Part shown: positions 35,091 through 45,386 of the stretch, piece by piece | Numbering within the stretch: the stretch's first letter is position 1 | How the letters are laid out: each line of letters opens with the position of its first letter | NCBI GenBank assembly: GCA_022453515.1 | Contig: JAJNNY010000042.1 | Coordinates: 248,001-312,000 of the forward strand | Direction: 5' to 3' | DNA: 64,000 nucleotides | DNA from: Astrocystis sublimbata | Lineage: Eukaryota > Ascomycota > Sordariomycetes > Xylariales > Xylariaceae | The notes under the pieces: generated by a model | The model's input: only the letters and a program-made list of their open reading frames with translations | The model's database searches: none | What the model was told of the DNA's origin: nothing | Made by a program: the position numbers and the translations under genes

Positions 35091-36212
35091 ATCGCGATGC
35101 GGCTGGCTGTATGTATGATGTATGCACTGCTGAACTCTATCACTGTCTCAGCATGCTGTATCCTGGTTTCTGTTTACTTGACAACTTCTTACATGTACTA
35201 TTCGGAGCTGGTGTAACAACGACCTGGGTATTCTTAGGGATTCGATATGTATGTTCTTCAAAACGAAGGAGGAAGAGGAGGTGGGAATAGCAGCTATATC
35301 GTAGGTTTAGCTATGTAGGAACTAGGAAGGTAGTCGTAAAACCGGGTCCGCCGTTGTTGCCGCCGCCGGAATCGGAGGGGAGGAGCTGCCAAATTAATTA
35401 AAGTCGCATTCACCAATCAGAATCCAGCAGTTGCTAAAAGATGGAAGCTGTCTAGAACATGTGATAAGGTAACTCGATTTAGTCAACCTCATTTGAAAGA
35501 TACCTAGGTAGATAGAGAGTGTGGAATTCCCGTTTTCACGACCCTATGAAAATGTTAAAATGCTCTTGTCGTCGTACCAATCGATAGGGTGAGACAATCA
35601 AGCACCTCAGTAAGGGGAAAGATGACGAGTGAGCGTCGGTGGGACAACAGTGAAATTGGGGTTACTGTACTGGCTCGTCGCTTGCGAGTTGTATGTGACT
35701 CAGTTGATCGATCATTGGTGACTCAACAAGAATGCAGGCATATGCGACTGGCTTGTGGTAAACAACAACCTTCGAATTGTTCGGATTATATATATATATA
35801 TATATATATCCATGACATCGCCACCTTCCTTATTCTGGTCTGTGTTTGATTGGATTTTGCATGTAAAGATTCCGTCAGTCATTGGAGCACGACAGCTGTA
35901 GGCAATATGAGAAGAACTACATAATATGAGAATAGACCACGTAGCACGTCGCTCACAAGTATCCTGCGGAATTTGAATTCGCTGACTGTGTGTGAGGATA
36001 CTACTCGGGTGTTGATTGTTGTTGGACCAGCTTTGTGTGTGGGTCAGCCAGCCAGTCAGTCGAGAGTCAATGGTGAGGGGAGACACCAGCGCGCCCCCGA
36101 ATGCGACGTCATATGATACTGCCAAAATCACTATGTCGGCCAGTCAAATTCAGCCCTGATATTGTAATACATCGAAGTCATATTTTGTGCTATAACAAGC
36201 AATCAGCAAGCT
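35091..36212. other. Divergent intergenic region
   Basis: About 1.1 kb between divergent genes. It contains a TA dinucleotide run at 35787-35809 and one perfect TACCTAGGTA palindrome at 35501-35510. No gene is supported. Confidence 0.5.
35787..35809. repeat. (TA)11 microsatellite
   Basis: A run of about eleven TA units in the intergenic region upstream of the amidohydrolase gene. Confidence 0.95.
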
Positions 36213-37817
36213 ATGCTATTAGAAAAAGTTGTATCCGACGCTCGAGACCCATCTTCGGCCCTGGTCGATGTAGAGGTGGATGATGGTCACATTGTCCAGA
36301 GTGTACGCCCGTCTGAGGCGAGCGCAGAGACACCACCCCGACTCCTTCTACCGCCCCTATGTCACCCTCACATCCACCTGGACAAGGCCTACATTTTGAC
36401 ATGCAACAACGACGGCTCACCGCAACATCCCGATTACTCCGATCTGTGTCCCACCTCAGGCTCCTTTCAAGAGGCCTTGGCCAACACGTCCAAGGCCAAG
36501 GAGCGCTACACGCCTGAGGATCTATATCTCCGTGGCTCGCAGCTCCTCGCTACTAGCTATTCACAGTCCGTTTTCTGGTCTTCTTCCTACTCTCCCCTTT
36601 TGGCATGCACTAAACACGTAGATTGCCCTAAACAATATGCTTCGAAAATTTAGGTGAGCATTTGTTGACTCCAGAGTGCTATCAGGGGAGTGACGTCTAT
36701 GCGAGCCTTCGTCGAGGTAGACCACGTGACGGGCACTTTGCCGCTGGAAGCCGCCGTTCGTCTCAAGAAAGACTTCTCTCATCTGATCGAAGTGCAAATC
36801 TGTGTGTTCGCTCAAGACCCCATATTCTCCACCACCCATGGCGATGAGAATAGGGCCGTCATCGAAGACGCACTCGCCAGATATGCCCAGTCATATGGCG
36901 CGATTGGCACCACGCCCTACGTCGAGACGTCGAGAGAGGCCGCGCTCTCAAACATCGAGTGGGCCATCAATATGGCGCTGGAGCATGGAGTACATCTCGA
37001 TTTCCATCTGGACTACACGCTCGAGCCGCCCTCGTCGGTGCCTTCTCAGAAACCGCTGGTTTATTCTGTACTCGACCTCCTTACGAAGTCTCATTGGAAA
37101 TGGGCAACACCCTTGGCCAAGACGATCGTTCTCGGACATTGCACCCAGCATAGTGTGCTTGATGACGATGCGCGCAAAACATTGGTTCGAGCTGTTCTCA
37201 ATACCCTACTTCCCATCCACTTCGTCGGTCTCCCAACGAGTGACATCTTTATGATGGGCCGCCCCGATGACAGCTCAAAGTCAAGCCACCACCGTCCACG
37301 AGGAACACTCCAAATTCCGTCGTTGATCAAGGATTTCGGGATCCAGGCTTGCATTGGCGTGAACAATGTCGGCAACGCTTTCACGCCCTATGGCACAGGG
37401 GACCCGCTGCAACTTGCGTCTTGGGCCGTAGGCATCTATCAGGTCGGAACTGCCAAGGATGCCGAGTTGCTTTACGAATGCGTCAGCCAAGGAGCCAGAA
37501 GTGCTATCGGTCTATTATATGGTAACAGAATCGGACCAATCGACAAAGGTGACCATATAGGCGGAATGCTTTTGCTTGGCAACCAACGCGCAATGAAACT
37601 CCCAGATGGTCCCCGGTCCACTCTGACTGTAGCTCCACGATGGCGTCTCAGTCTACGAGATGTTGTTTGGGATCCTCCAGAATCTAGTTTGCGGGCCGTT
37701 CTTGGTGGTCAATACTACCCAGATTTCCCAGAACCTCATGTAACCACCGAAATGATGATAACCTGGTATCTATCAGCTGATGAAGATGCACCTTTTGAAA
37801 TGCCGTGGTCCCGATGA
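36213..37817 (+). CDS. Amidohydrolase, cytosine-deaminase-like
   Basis: Metal-dependent hydrolase of the amidohydrolase superfamily, cytosine deaminase (CodA)-like branch; substrate unknown. Two exons, 36213-36565 and 36686-37817, give 1485 nt or 494 aa. Metal-site motifs are HPHIHLDKAY, HLDFHLDY and GHCTQHS. In CodA the final metal ligand is an Asp; the matching stretch here is IGVNNVGNAFTPYGTGDPL, with Asn at the aligned place. This may be a feature of the fungal subgroup or a sign of altered chemistry. The exon 1 donor is GTCCGT, a weak match to consensus. I chose it because it joins LLATSYSQ to GVTSMRAFVEVD, the expected sequence, and closes the frame. It converges on the SPX/RING gene, whose stop lies only 51 bp downstream. 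Confidence 0.83.
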
Positions 37818-37868
37818 AAGTACACGCTCGGCAGAGATGTTTCAGATGAAGGTAGCATTCCTCATTAA

Positions 37869-39474
37869 TCACATCATGCAGCAAAGCATACTGTTGTGCG
37901 TCGGTCCGAATATCTCTTGGTTACGCTCGCGCTCATTTGCGCGTACTTTCTCTTTTACTTCCTTAGGGAAGTATTTTCGCAGGAAAGCAGCGCGGTCGGC
38001 ATCGAAGTTCTCCATCCCTGCTAACATGATAGTGTCGGCTCGGCAGAGAGGGCAATGCCGTTCATCTTTTCGGGACATCTTGACTAGACAGCGACTGCAG
38101 AAGACGTGTTGGCAGTGCAGTCTGACGGGCCAGTAGGCGATGGCGAAACAGATGGGACATAGGTAGTCGTCCAGCTGCGGGACGACGGCGATCAGTTCAG
38201 TAGACACTGTGAGAGCTAGCGTTAGCGGTAGATTCCTGAAGGAACACGGAAAGCTCATCTTGCCCATGGCAGGTTACTTACTTTGAGCACACACGTCTTG
38301 CGCCACGCTGGTGGTTAAAGAGCGGCCTGATTTCACAATGACGGGGAACGTGGTCGAGACACCCAGTGACGTTCGTTTGTCAAATTCTAGCGCAGCATGA
38401 TCAGTAAATCAGGTAATCTGTCACGTAGTATGAGAATGTCTGACATACTCTTCAGAATCTTAGTAACGGCGGTACGATTTATCTCCTGAAACTTGACCAT
38501 GGACAGCAGGGCGGTGTTGATGTTGACAAAGTTGTCGAATGCGGTATGACTTGCGCTCAGCTTCAATTTTGGTAGCAGTTTACGCTGCACCACCTGAGCC
38601 TGGAACCATTGGAGCTGATCTACGGCCTGAGCAGTACTCCTGGCGCCGTGATCGCTCTCTCGCGAGGAGAAGAAGACGCGCGCATCCAGGTAGAGTTCGA
38701 AGATCTGGCGCCACACGTCCAGATCTGCCTTAGCTCTCCGTCCACGGGACGGTTCGACTGCTTTGCCCAGCTGCTCTCCAAGGGTAACGATCTGCTGTTC
38801 AATCTTGGCCTGCTCTTCTTTTTGCAGGACCTCGATGTTGGATACATCGGTTTGCAAGATTCCGAAAAACTCGGCATCGAACACGAGCGGTACCTCGACT
38901 TGGCGGATGTCGGTTGCGTTGCTGGTAGCGTTTTCTCCATCGCCAGTAGAGGCTGCAGGTGTCGTACTAGACAGTTCGGTGCTGGGTGAAGGCACACTGC
39001 CGCCCGTGGCCGCCGCATTGTCGATGGCAAGCTTCTGTAGGAAATCTCTCGTAGAGGGCGATAGCTTAGCGTCAACAGCGACGCCATCCTCGAGGCGCAC
39101 AAAGACGGTTAGCCTCGGGCGAAAACGGGCTGGTTCGGCTCCTGCATCGATGCCACTAGCATCGAGCTGGTACTTGAAGCCCAAGTCAGCAGGACTGCTG
39201 GTGTTGACGTTGGTGTTGGCAGACTGGTTCTCGGCTGCCAGGTTCGCGAGAGTCTCCTTGTCCAGGCCTATCTCATTGAGCTCCTTAGTGACCTTCTTCA
39301 GACACTTCTTGAGCTGGCCGTAGGGGATGGCGCAATCCACCCATTTCTGGGGGAAGGCTGGAGTGTTTGTTAGTCTGAGTCATAGCAGCAAGATATGAGT
39401 GAGATGGGAGGGCACGAAGGGTCTCACCGACCTTCGCGCTCGAGAGCCTTGCGGAACTCTTGGGCGAACTTCAT
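37869..39474 (-). CDS. SPX and RING finger protein, RING-14 type
   Basis: Predicted E3 ubiquitin ligase with an N-terminal SPX domain, which in other proteins senses inositol pyrophosphates and phosphate status. Four minus-strand exons, 39432-39474, 38449-39357, 38282-38386 and 37869-38206, give 1395 nt or 464 aa. SPX signatures are MKFAQEFRKALERE at the start, IPYGQLKKCLKKV, and KILKKFDKRTSLGVST near residue 315, all split by introns but continuous once joined. A Ser/Thr/Ala-rich insert (about 115-165) separates the SPX halves. The RING has C3HC4 spacing: CPICF, then LHCQHVFCSRCLVKM, then HCPLC. The protein ends NSMLCCMM, Cys-rich and possibly lipid-modified. Exon 1 could use a slightly different donor, but only the GTCGGT donor keeps the frame. 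Confidence 0.92.
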
Positions 39475-40396
39475 GCTGGCTTATTTTCGATCTTATGTGG
39501 GTAGATGTGATGACTTTTCTTGGACTTCAGGGCAGTATCGGAATTGAAAGAGTGTATGGCACATAGCTAAGACGTCTATTCAAAGGGCCCATGATGGGGA
39601 TGAGGTTGATGATAATGTCTCACGGCGCGAAAGGTAGTGCGAATAGTGCATCGACCTACATCGGGCAATGTGTCGTGTGATGCATGGCTAGATTAGGACG
39701 ACTGTAAGTCTTGGTACCGGAACTCAATCTACGTTGCTTGACAGGCGAGACAGGGAATTGCATGCAGTGTGACGGCGAACAGGCAGGGATGATCGCAGAG
39801 TAGACTCCTGGACCTTACAATACGGCCATTTTTCATTGGTGGCGGGAAAGACAGTAAATGCGCTTTAAATATGCACACGTCAAGGGTGTGTCGGTGATTG
39901 ATAGTGAGGTGGCTGGCCTCTGTGGCTGGAACCCCCGGCATCGCCAGCGCCACGCGAGCCACGCTTCCACATCTGCCCCGCGCGACAACGTGCTTGCTTC
40001 ATCGGAGGGGCTTTGGAGGGGTCGAGAGGGGCACATAGTACCTACCGTGCACTAGCACTGAGCAGCTTGTGCCTGATAGTAAATTACTATGGAAAAGAGT
40101 CCGAAAATTGAATGATACATTCTGAGTCATCCGGGCTTTCGTGAATATTAAGGCTGTGTTGAGTCGTATTACGAGTAGGTATTTGCATACAGGTTTAGCT
40201 TTTACTATCCAGACCCTGCAGTGCGGTATTACCCTTGTCGTACGAGTAGAAAAAACATTATTGAAGCGGCCAACCAGGAGTGGAAGCTTTATAAGCACAC
40301 GTATCTCGAGTAGGTACCACAGATGCCATCTCAGTCCTCGATAGATCTGCGATAGAATTTCATATTCTTACATCCCGCCGGGCATCGACATCAACA
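39475..40396. promoter_or_regulatory. Divergent promoter region, SPX/RING and J-protein genes
   Basis: About 920 bases between two divergent start codons. Must hold both promoters. No gene is supported and no specific sites are identifiable. Confidence 0.5.
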
Positions 40397-42241
40397 ATGG
40401 GCGCCGAGCAGTCGTCTACCCGGGGCGCCGCCGCCTCCGCCGACAGCGCCCCCAAGAAGACGGACTACTATGAGCTCCTCGGCGTCGACCGCGCCGCTAC
40501 AGATGACGAGTTCGTGAACCTCGTCCATTGCTTGCCTGTAGCTGACTGACCCTCGCTCCCTCTCTCTCGCAGAATCAAGAAAGCCTACCGCAGGAAAGCC
40601 CTCGAGCTACACCCCGACCGGAACTACGGCGACGTCGAGAATGCGACGCGCAAGTTCGCCGACGTCCAGGCCGCCCACGAGGTCCTCTCCGACCCTCAAG
40701 AGCGCGCCTGGTACGACTCCCACAGCGACGCCATCCTGCGCGGCGACGACCCGGCCGACGTCGACGCTGCGCCCGAGTACCACAACGTGCGCCTGACCAC
40801 GACCGAAGAGATCTACACCCTCATGGGCCGCTTCAACAAATCCGTGCCCCTCGACGACTCGCCCAACAGCTTCTTCACCATCCTGCGCGAGACCTTCGAC
40901 CGCCTAGCCGAGGGCGAGTACGCCGCCGCCGACTGGGACACCACCAACGCCACGCCCGTGCCCGAATACCCGTCCTTCGGCGAGTCGAGCGACGCCGACG
41001 CCTACTCACGCACCTTCTACAGCCGCTGGTCCAACTTCGCCACGCGCCTCAGCTTCGCCTGGAAGGACAAGTGGCGGCTCTCGGACGCGCCCGACCGGCG
41101 CGTGCGGCGGCTCATGGAGAAGGACAACAAGAAGCTCCGTGAGGACGCCGTGCGCGAGTTCAACGATGCCGTGCGCTCGCTCGTCGTCTTCGTCCGCAAG
41201 CGGGACCCGCGCTACGTGCCCAACAGCCAGTCCGAGGCCGAGCGCCAGCAGATCCTGCGCGACTCGGCCGCCGCCCAGGCCGCCAGGTCGCGGGCTGCGA
41301 ATGCCGAGAAGTTGAATCGCGTCGATGCCGTGGCCGACTGGGCGCAGAGCCGCGGTGACGACGACCATGTGAGCGAGTTCAGCGAGGTCAGCGAGGAGGA
41401 GAGCGAGATCGAGGAGATCGAGTGTGTCGTGTGCAACAAGACGTTCAAGAGCGAGAAGCAGTTCGAGGCCCATGAGAAGAGCAAGAAGCACACCAAGGCG
41501 GTGCAGCAGCTGAGGAGACAGATGAAGAAGGAAGACGCCAATTTTGATCTGGGCGGGGAGTCCGCGATGCGGGGCGGAAAGACCCCGAAGGAGATGCCGG
41601 TAATGGAACATCTCAATTCAGGGGACGCCAAAGACGGTGAAGCTGGTATACGGATCCCGCGCCCACACGCAGCCGGCGATCCTCTTGATAGCGATGGTGA
41701 TGGCGACGACGCGTCTGACACTGATGCCCATGCCCAGCCCACCAAAGCAAAGCCTACGAAGGACGAGGTTTCAGATGCTGATAGTGAAGAAGACGATGAT
41801 TATGCCTCGAGGGACGCTGTCGAAGCTCGTTTGACGGGCCAAACGAATTCCCTATCCCCTGAAAATGGGGAGGGGGGCGATGATGACAATATCGCCGAAG
41901 CGACTACTAAGACAGCAAACCTGACAGTCGAGGAAAATAGCGAACCTCCCACGAAGAAGATCGGCATGGCCAAGGCCAAGAAACAGAAAAAGGCTGCTCG
42001 ACAGGCCGCGGCTGAGCAAGCCGGTCATCCCGTACGTTCCCATCAATTGATATACCATGGCCTTTACAATACCTTATGCTTATGCTAACGCTATGTTATA
42101 TTGTAGTGTCACACCTGTCGCACCACCTTCGACTCCAAGGGCGGCCTTTTCAAGCATATCAAGGCAAATCCAGACCATGCTGCCCTGAAGACTGCCTCAT
42201 CTACGAGCGGACCGGCTAAGTCAGGCAAGAAGAAACGGTGA
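40397..42241 (+). CDS. jjj1: J-domain protein with two C2H2 fingers, Jjj1/DNAJC21
   Basis: Co-chaperone that, in yeast, stimulates Hsp70 (Ssa) to strip export factor Arx1 from cytoplasmic pre-60S ribosomes. Three exons, 40397-40509, 40573-42031 and 42107-42241, give 1707 nt or 568 aa. The J domain is at about 23-90 ([19 protein letters not shown], then [11 protein letters not shown] with the HPD motif). The Jjj1-specific middle includes [40 protein letters not shown] and [15 protein letters not shown]. Zinc finger 1 is [20 protein letters not shown] and finger 2 is [20 protein letters not shown], the latter split off in the last exon. Between them lies a long acidic low-complexity region. The C-terminus is basic (KSGKKKR). 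All signatures and order match the family. Confidence 0.95.
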
Positions 42242-42829
42242 TGATCGATATCAGCCTAGTTGACCAGACAGATCATTGTCCATGCTTCTCCGAGACAGAT
42301 TACTAATGCCAGCTTCAAACATGACCTGTCAAAACCTCGGTACGCTAATCGACGAGATGTGGTGCTCTTGGTTTTATATGACTGGTAGCCAAGACTCCGG
42401 CCTACATGGACCAAGTTTTTGGCACCACGCATATCGGTCGTCTTCATCGCATCGGTGTCACCAATCTGCCTGCCCCACGACTCATAGTTACGACGATGGG
42501 TACACTACTCACGTCGCTCGAAATCAGCAAGCCCCTCGGAAACTGTCGGCTACGATGGCTTCGGCGGACCCAAACGACCACTATTTACTGTTCCTAAAAC
42601 ATTTGTTTCTAAGGAATGTCGTTTTCGACGGCCGGGTTAATCCAGCTTGCTGGACATCTTCTGGGAACAGTTCGATGACAATATTCTGAAGTAACTCGTC
42701 GCATGATTCATCCAACCCCCCCAAACTCCTCCCGGAAACCAGATAACGCCTAGTCCAGCCCTATGGTATATCTCAACAGGAAAACACTTCGAAGCCCCAG
42801 TCTCACCATACGTGATACATGGACGTGTT
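42242..42829. other. Convergent intergenic region
   Basis: About 590 bases between the 3' ends of the J-protein and Atg4 genes. No supported gene or RNA. Confidence 0.5.
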
Positions 42830-44508
42830 CTAGACATCTTCTGCATCGTTATTGATGGCGAGCTCCTCGTCTTCGTCGTCGCTCAGGGGCTCCACCCTGT
42901 CCATGACCTCAGGATGTTCTCTCATCTGAGCGACGGGGTCATGGTCAGACACGTGAATGATGGCCTTGCCTTGCACGTGCTTCACGCTCCGTCTCCAGTC
43001 CTTCCAGTCCTCCTCATCACGGATCAGGAAGCCGATCAACATGCTCGGGTCCATCTCCTTGATGTGCAAGCGGCGCAGTTTCCGGGTGTGGCAGGTGTCG
43101 ACCTCCTCTTGGGTGTACTGGGCCAGGTCCTCGCGGTAGGGGAAGACGGGCCGCGTGTAGTGGGGGTCTAGATAGAAGAAGTAGAGGCCCTGGACTCCGA
43201 TGAAAAAGTGGGACGAAGATGGGCGTCCACTAAGCGAGAGAGATGGTGGTTAGATGGGAAGGCATATGGCATGGATCAAGTTTCTTCAAAGGTTCGTTCA
43301 TGCTTACCCGGCTATGCCTATGGATTGAGGCATCTGTAATGCAGCTGTCAATGCTTCCCAATAGACGGGGGTGATCTTGTCTATGCCGAGTCTCGTGCCA
43401 ACCAAGATGACTGTGGGGTGAAAGTCGGTGCCGTCGGGTCTCGCAACCTTCATGAAGTTGTCCTCGTAAACGTCGGGCCCGTCACCGGTGGAATAGACGC
43501 GGAGAGTCGGCTCGTTGGCATTGGTGAGGGCCCTAGCAGCGAGAAATGTGGTCAGCGGGTACGATGCGACAGAGGAAATCAAGTCGGAATGCTTACTGGA
43601 TGCATCTAGCTGTTGCCGAAGGACCAAACCACTCGCCGGGATATTTTCCACAGGCCGATGCGCCGTGTTTCACGAAACTGTGTATCGAGTAGGGGGCCCT
43701 CGCGTCGTCTGCAAACTGGGCGAGGATCTCCTTCTCTTCGGTGTCCCGTGTACCCCGTCGCCATGCTGCACACACAAGTTAGCAAAGGGGTGTCCGATTG
43801 GTCTCGGGGAGGGAGAAGAGGGTGGTAAGACGGACCTCGGCCTAGGCGTTGGATGGCCATGGCATTGGCGAGCAGGCTCTGGCCCGACCGGATCATACAG
43901 CCCCAGCCGCTATCCGAGGCAAAGCCGGGCTGGTCGGATAGCTGTGTCTTGATGCGCATGGTCAGAGATAGGGCAGAGAGTGCCTTGGGGTCTTGTGATC
44001 GTGGTATAGGATCGAACTCGGAGCGGTACGTCATCCAGATCCTGGATTCGAAGTCGTCGAGGAAGGCGGGGGGCCAGCCGCCGTCGAGGGGGGCTTCCTC
44101 GTAAGCCAGGGAATCGTCGATGCTACTCGACGGGGAGGCGGGCGAGGTCTCGGAGGGTTGAGCAGGGGGTGGATCGGCCGCTCCAGTCGTCTGTTCGGGT
44201 TCGGCTTTGGGTTCGGGGTTGGGAGCCTGGTCAGTGGCAGCAGTAGTACTGGCAGCAGTAGTACTGGCAGCAGGAGCAGAAGCAGCAGGAGCAGAAGCAG
44301 CAGCAGGAGCGGCAGGGGCGGCAGGCTCTGGTTTTGGACTTGGACTTTTGCTGCCTTTCTTGTCGGTATTGGTGTGGCTGTTGCTATGATTAAGGCTGTA
44401 ACGGCAGCCTAGACACCAGACGGGCTGATCGCGAGCCATATCGTTGGTGGGCTCCGGGTCCCAGAACATCTGGACGATGCGTCGTCCCACATCGAGTGTT
44501 GAATCCAT
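42830..44508 (-). CDS. atg4: Autophagy cysteine protease Atg4
   Basis: Protease that trims the C-terminus of Atg8 for lipid conjugation and later releases it from membranes. Four minus-strand exons, 43836-44508, 43597-43765, 43308-43532 and 42830-43229, give 1467 nt or 488 aa. The catalytic Cys lies in FASDSGWGCMIRSGQSLLAN. The Asp/His pair lies in YFFYLDPHYTRP. GGRPSSSHFFIGVQG precedes it and is assembled across the third junction. The N-terminus RIVQMFWDPEPTND is standard for filamentous fungi. An expanded Pro/Ala/Ser/Thr/Glu-rich stretch (about 50-115) follows CRYSLN, beginning SPSPKPEPAAPAAPAA and with repeated AAST-type units; it is poorly conserved in the family and probably disordered. 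The C-terminus is acidic with LSDDEDEEL. The exon 1 donor GTCCGT is weak but keeps phase. Confidence 0.95.
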
Positions 44509-45386
44509 CTTTTGGAAGGGTGGGCGCGATTAAGAGGTCACGGTTGGTTGGGACGAGGGTTGGTGAACGGAGCTGGGTTGGGGGGATCTGACGAGGCGAG
44601 AGGCTGGTCACGAGAGGAAACGAGTATATAGACCAAGACCAGTATTACGTAGCAATAGCAGTAGACGAGACACGCAGGCTCCGAAACCAACAGGTTTCGA
44701 TGAAAATAGGACGGAATACACAAGGACCATGGGGAACAGGCGATGAAGAGGAAGGAATTATCTATCTGTTGGGAAGGGACTAGAATAGGATTGTCCAGTG
44801 TCGACGCGGGCAGACTGCCGAGCTGGCCAGCCGGCCGAGCGGTGATGCTATGCTCACGTAGATACTAAGTAGATGTTGGAGAACGGAGCAGGAAGTGCGA
44901 AGTAGGAAGCGCAGAACACCGGCCGAGGAAGATACAGGTGTTGTGCTGGGCCGGTGGGAGGAGGAGAGCAGGTCAAGGCAGATGGAAGGATGGATGGCAG
45001 CGCGAGGCGTGTATTAGATGGAGCATGCATCTGTAACGGAACGGGAATCAGTCATCGGTCATCGGTCATTGATCATCTGGCGCCCTCACCAGCTCGCCAG
45101 CTCGCCAGTTGACGTATGCTTGCGCTGTTACTAGCTGACGTTACCTAGCGCTGCCCCCCACCTGCCCCTCTCACCCAATCGGGCCTAGCGTGTCTCCCGC
45201 ATTGGCTCAGGCAGACTCAGCCAATTCAGCGTCGGACTCAGGCGAGCGAGCCAGGCTTTATTTAAATAAAGTTAACCTTCACGATTGGGAACTTGTTAGA
45301 CGAACTAACCATCACTTACTATTCGGTACCCTTCACATCAAGTAGCGAGAGTTAGAATAGGAACTTGCAACCTGTCATGTCATACT
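44509..45386. other. Atg4 upstream region
   Basis: About 880 bases upstream of Atg4 and downstream of the HET gene on the same strand. It contains short direct repeats (CATCGGTCATCGGTCATTGATCA around 45050; CAGCTCGC units around 45091). No gene is supported. Confidence 0.5.
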
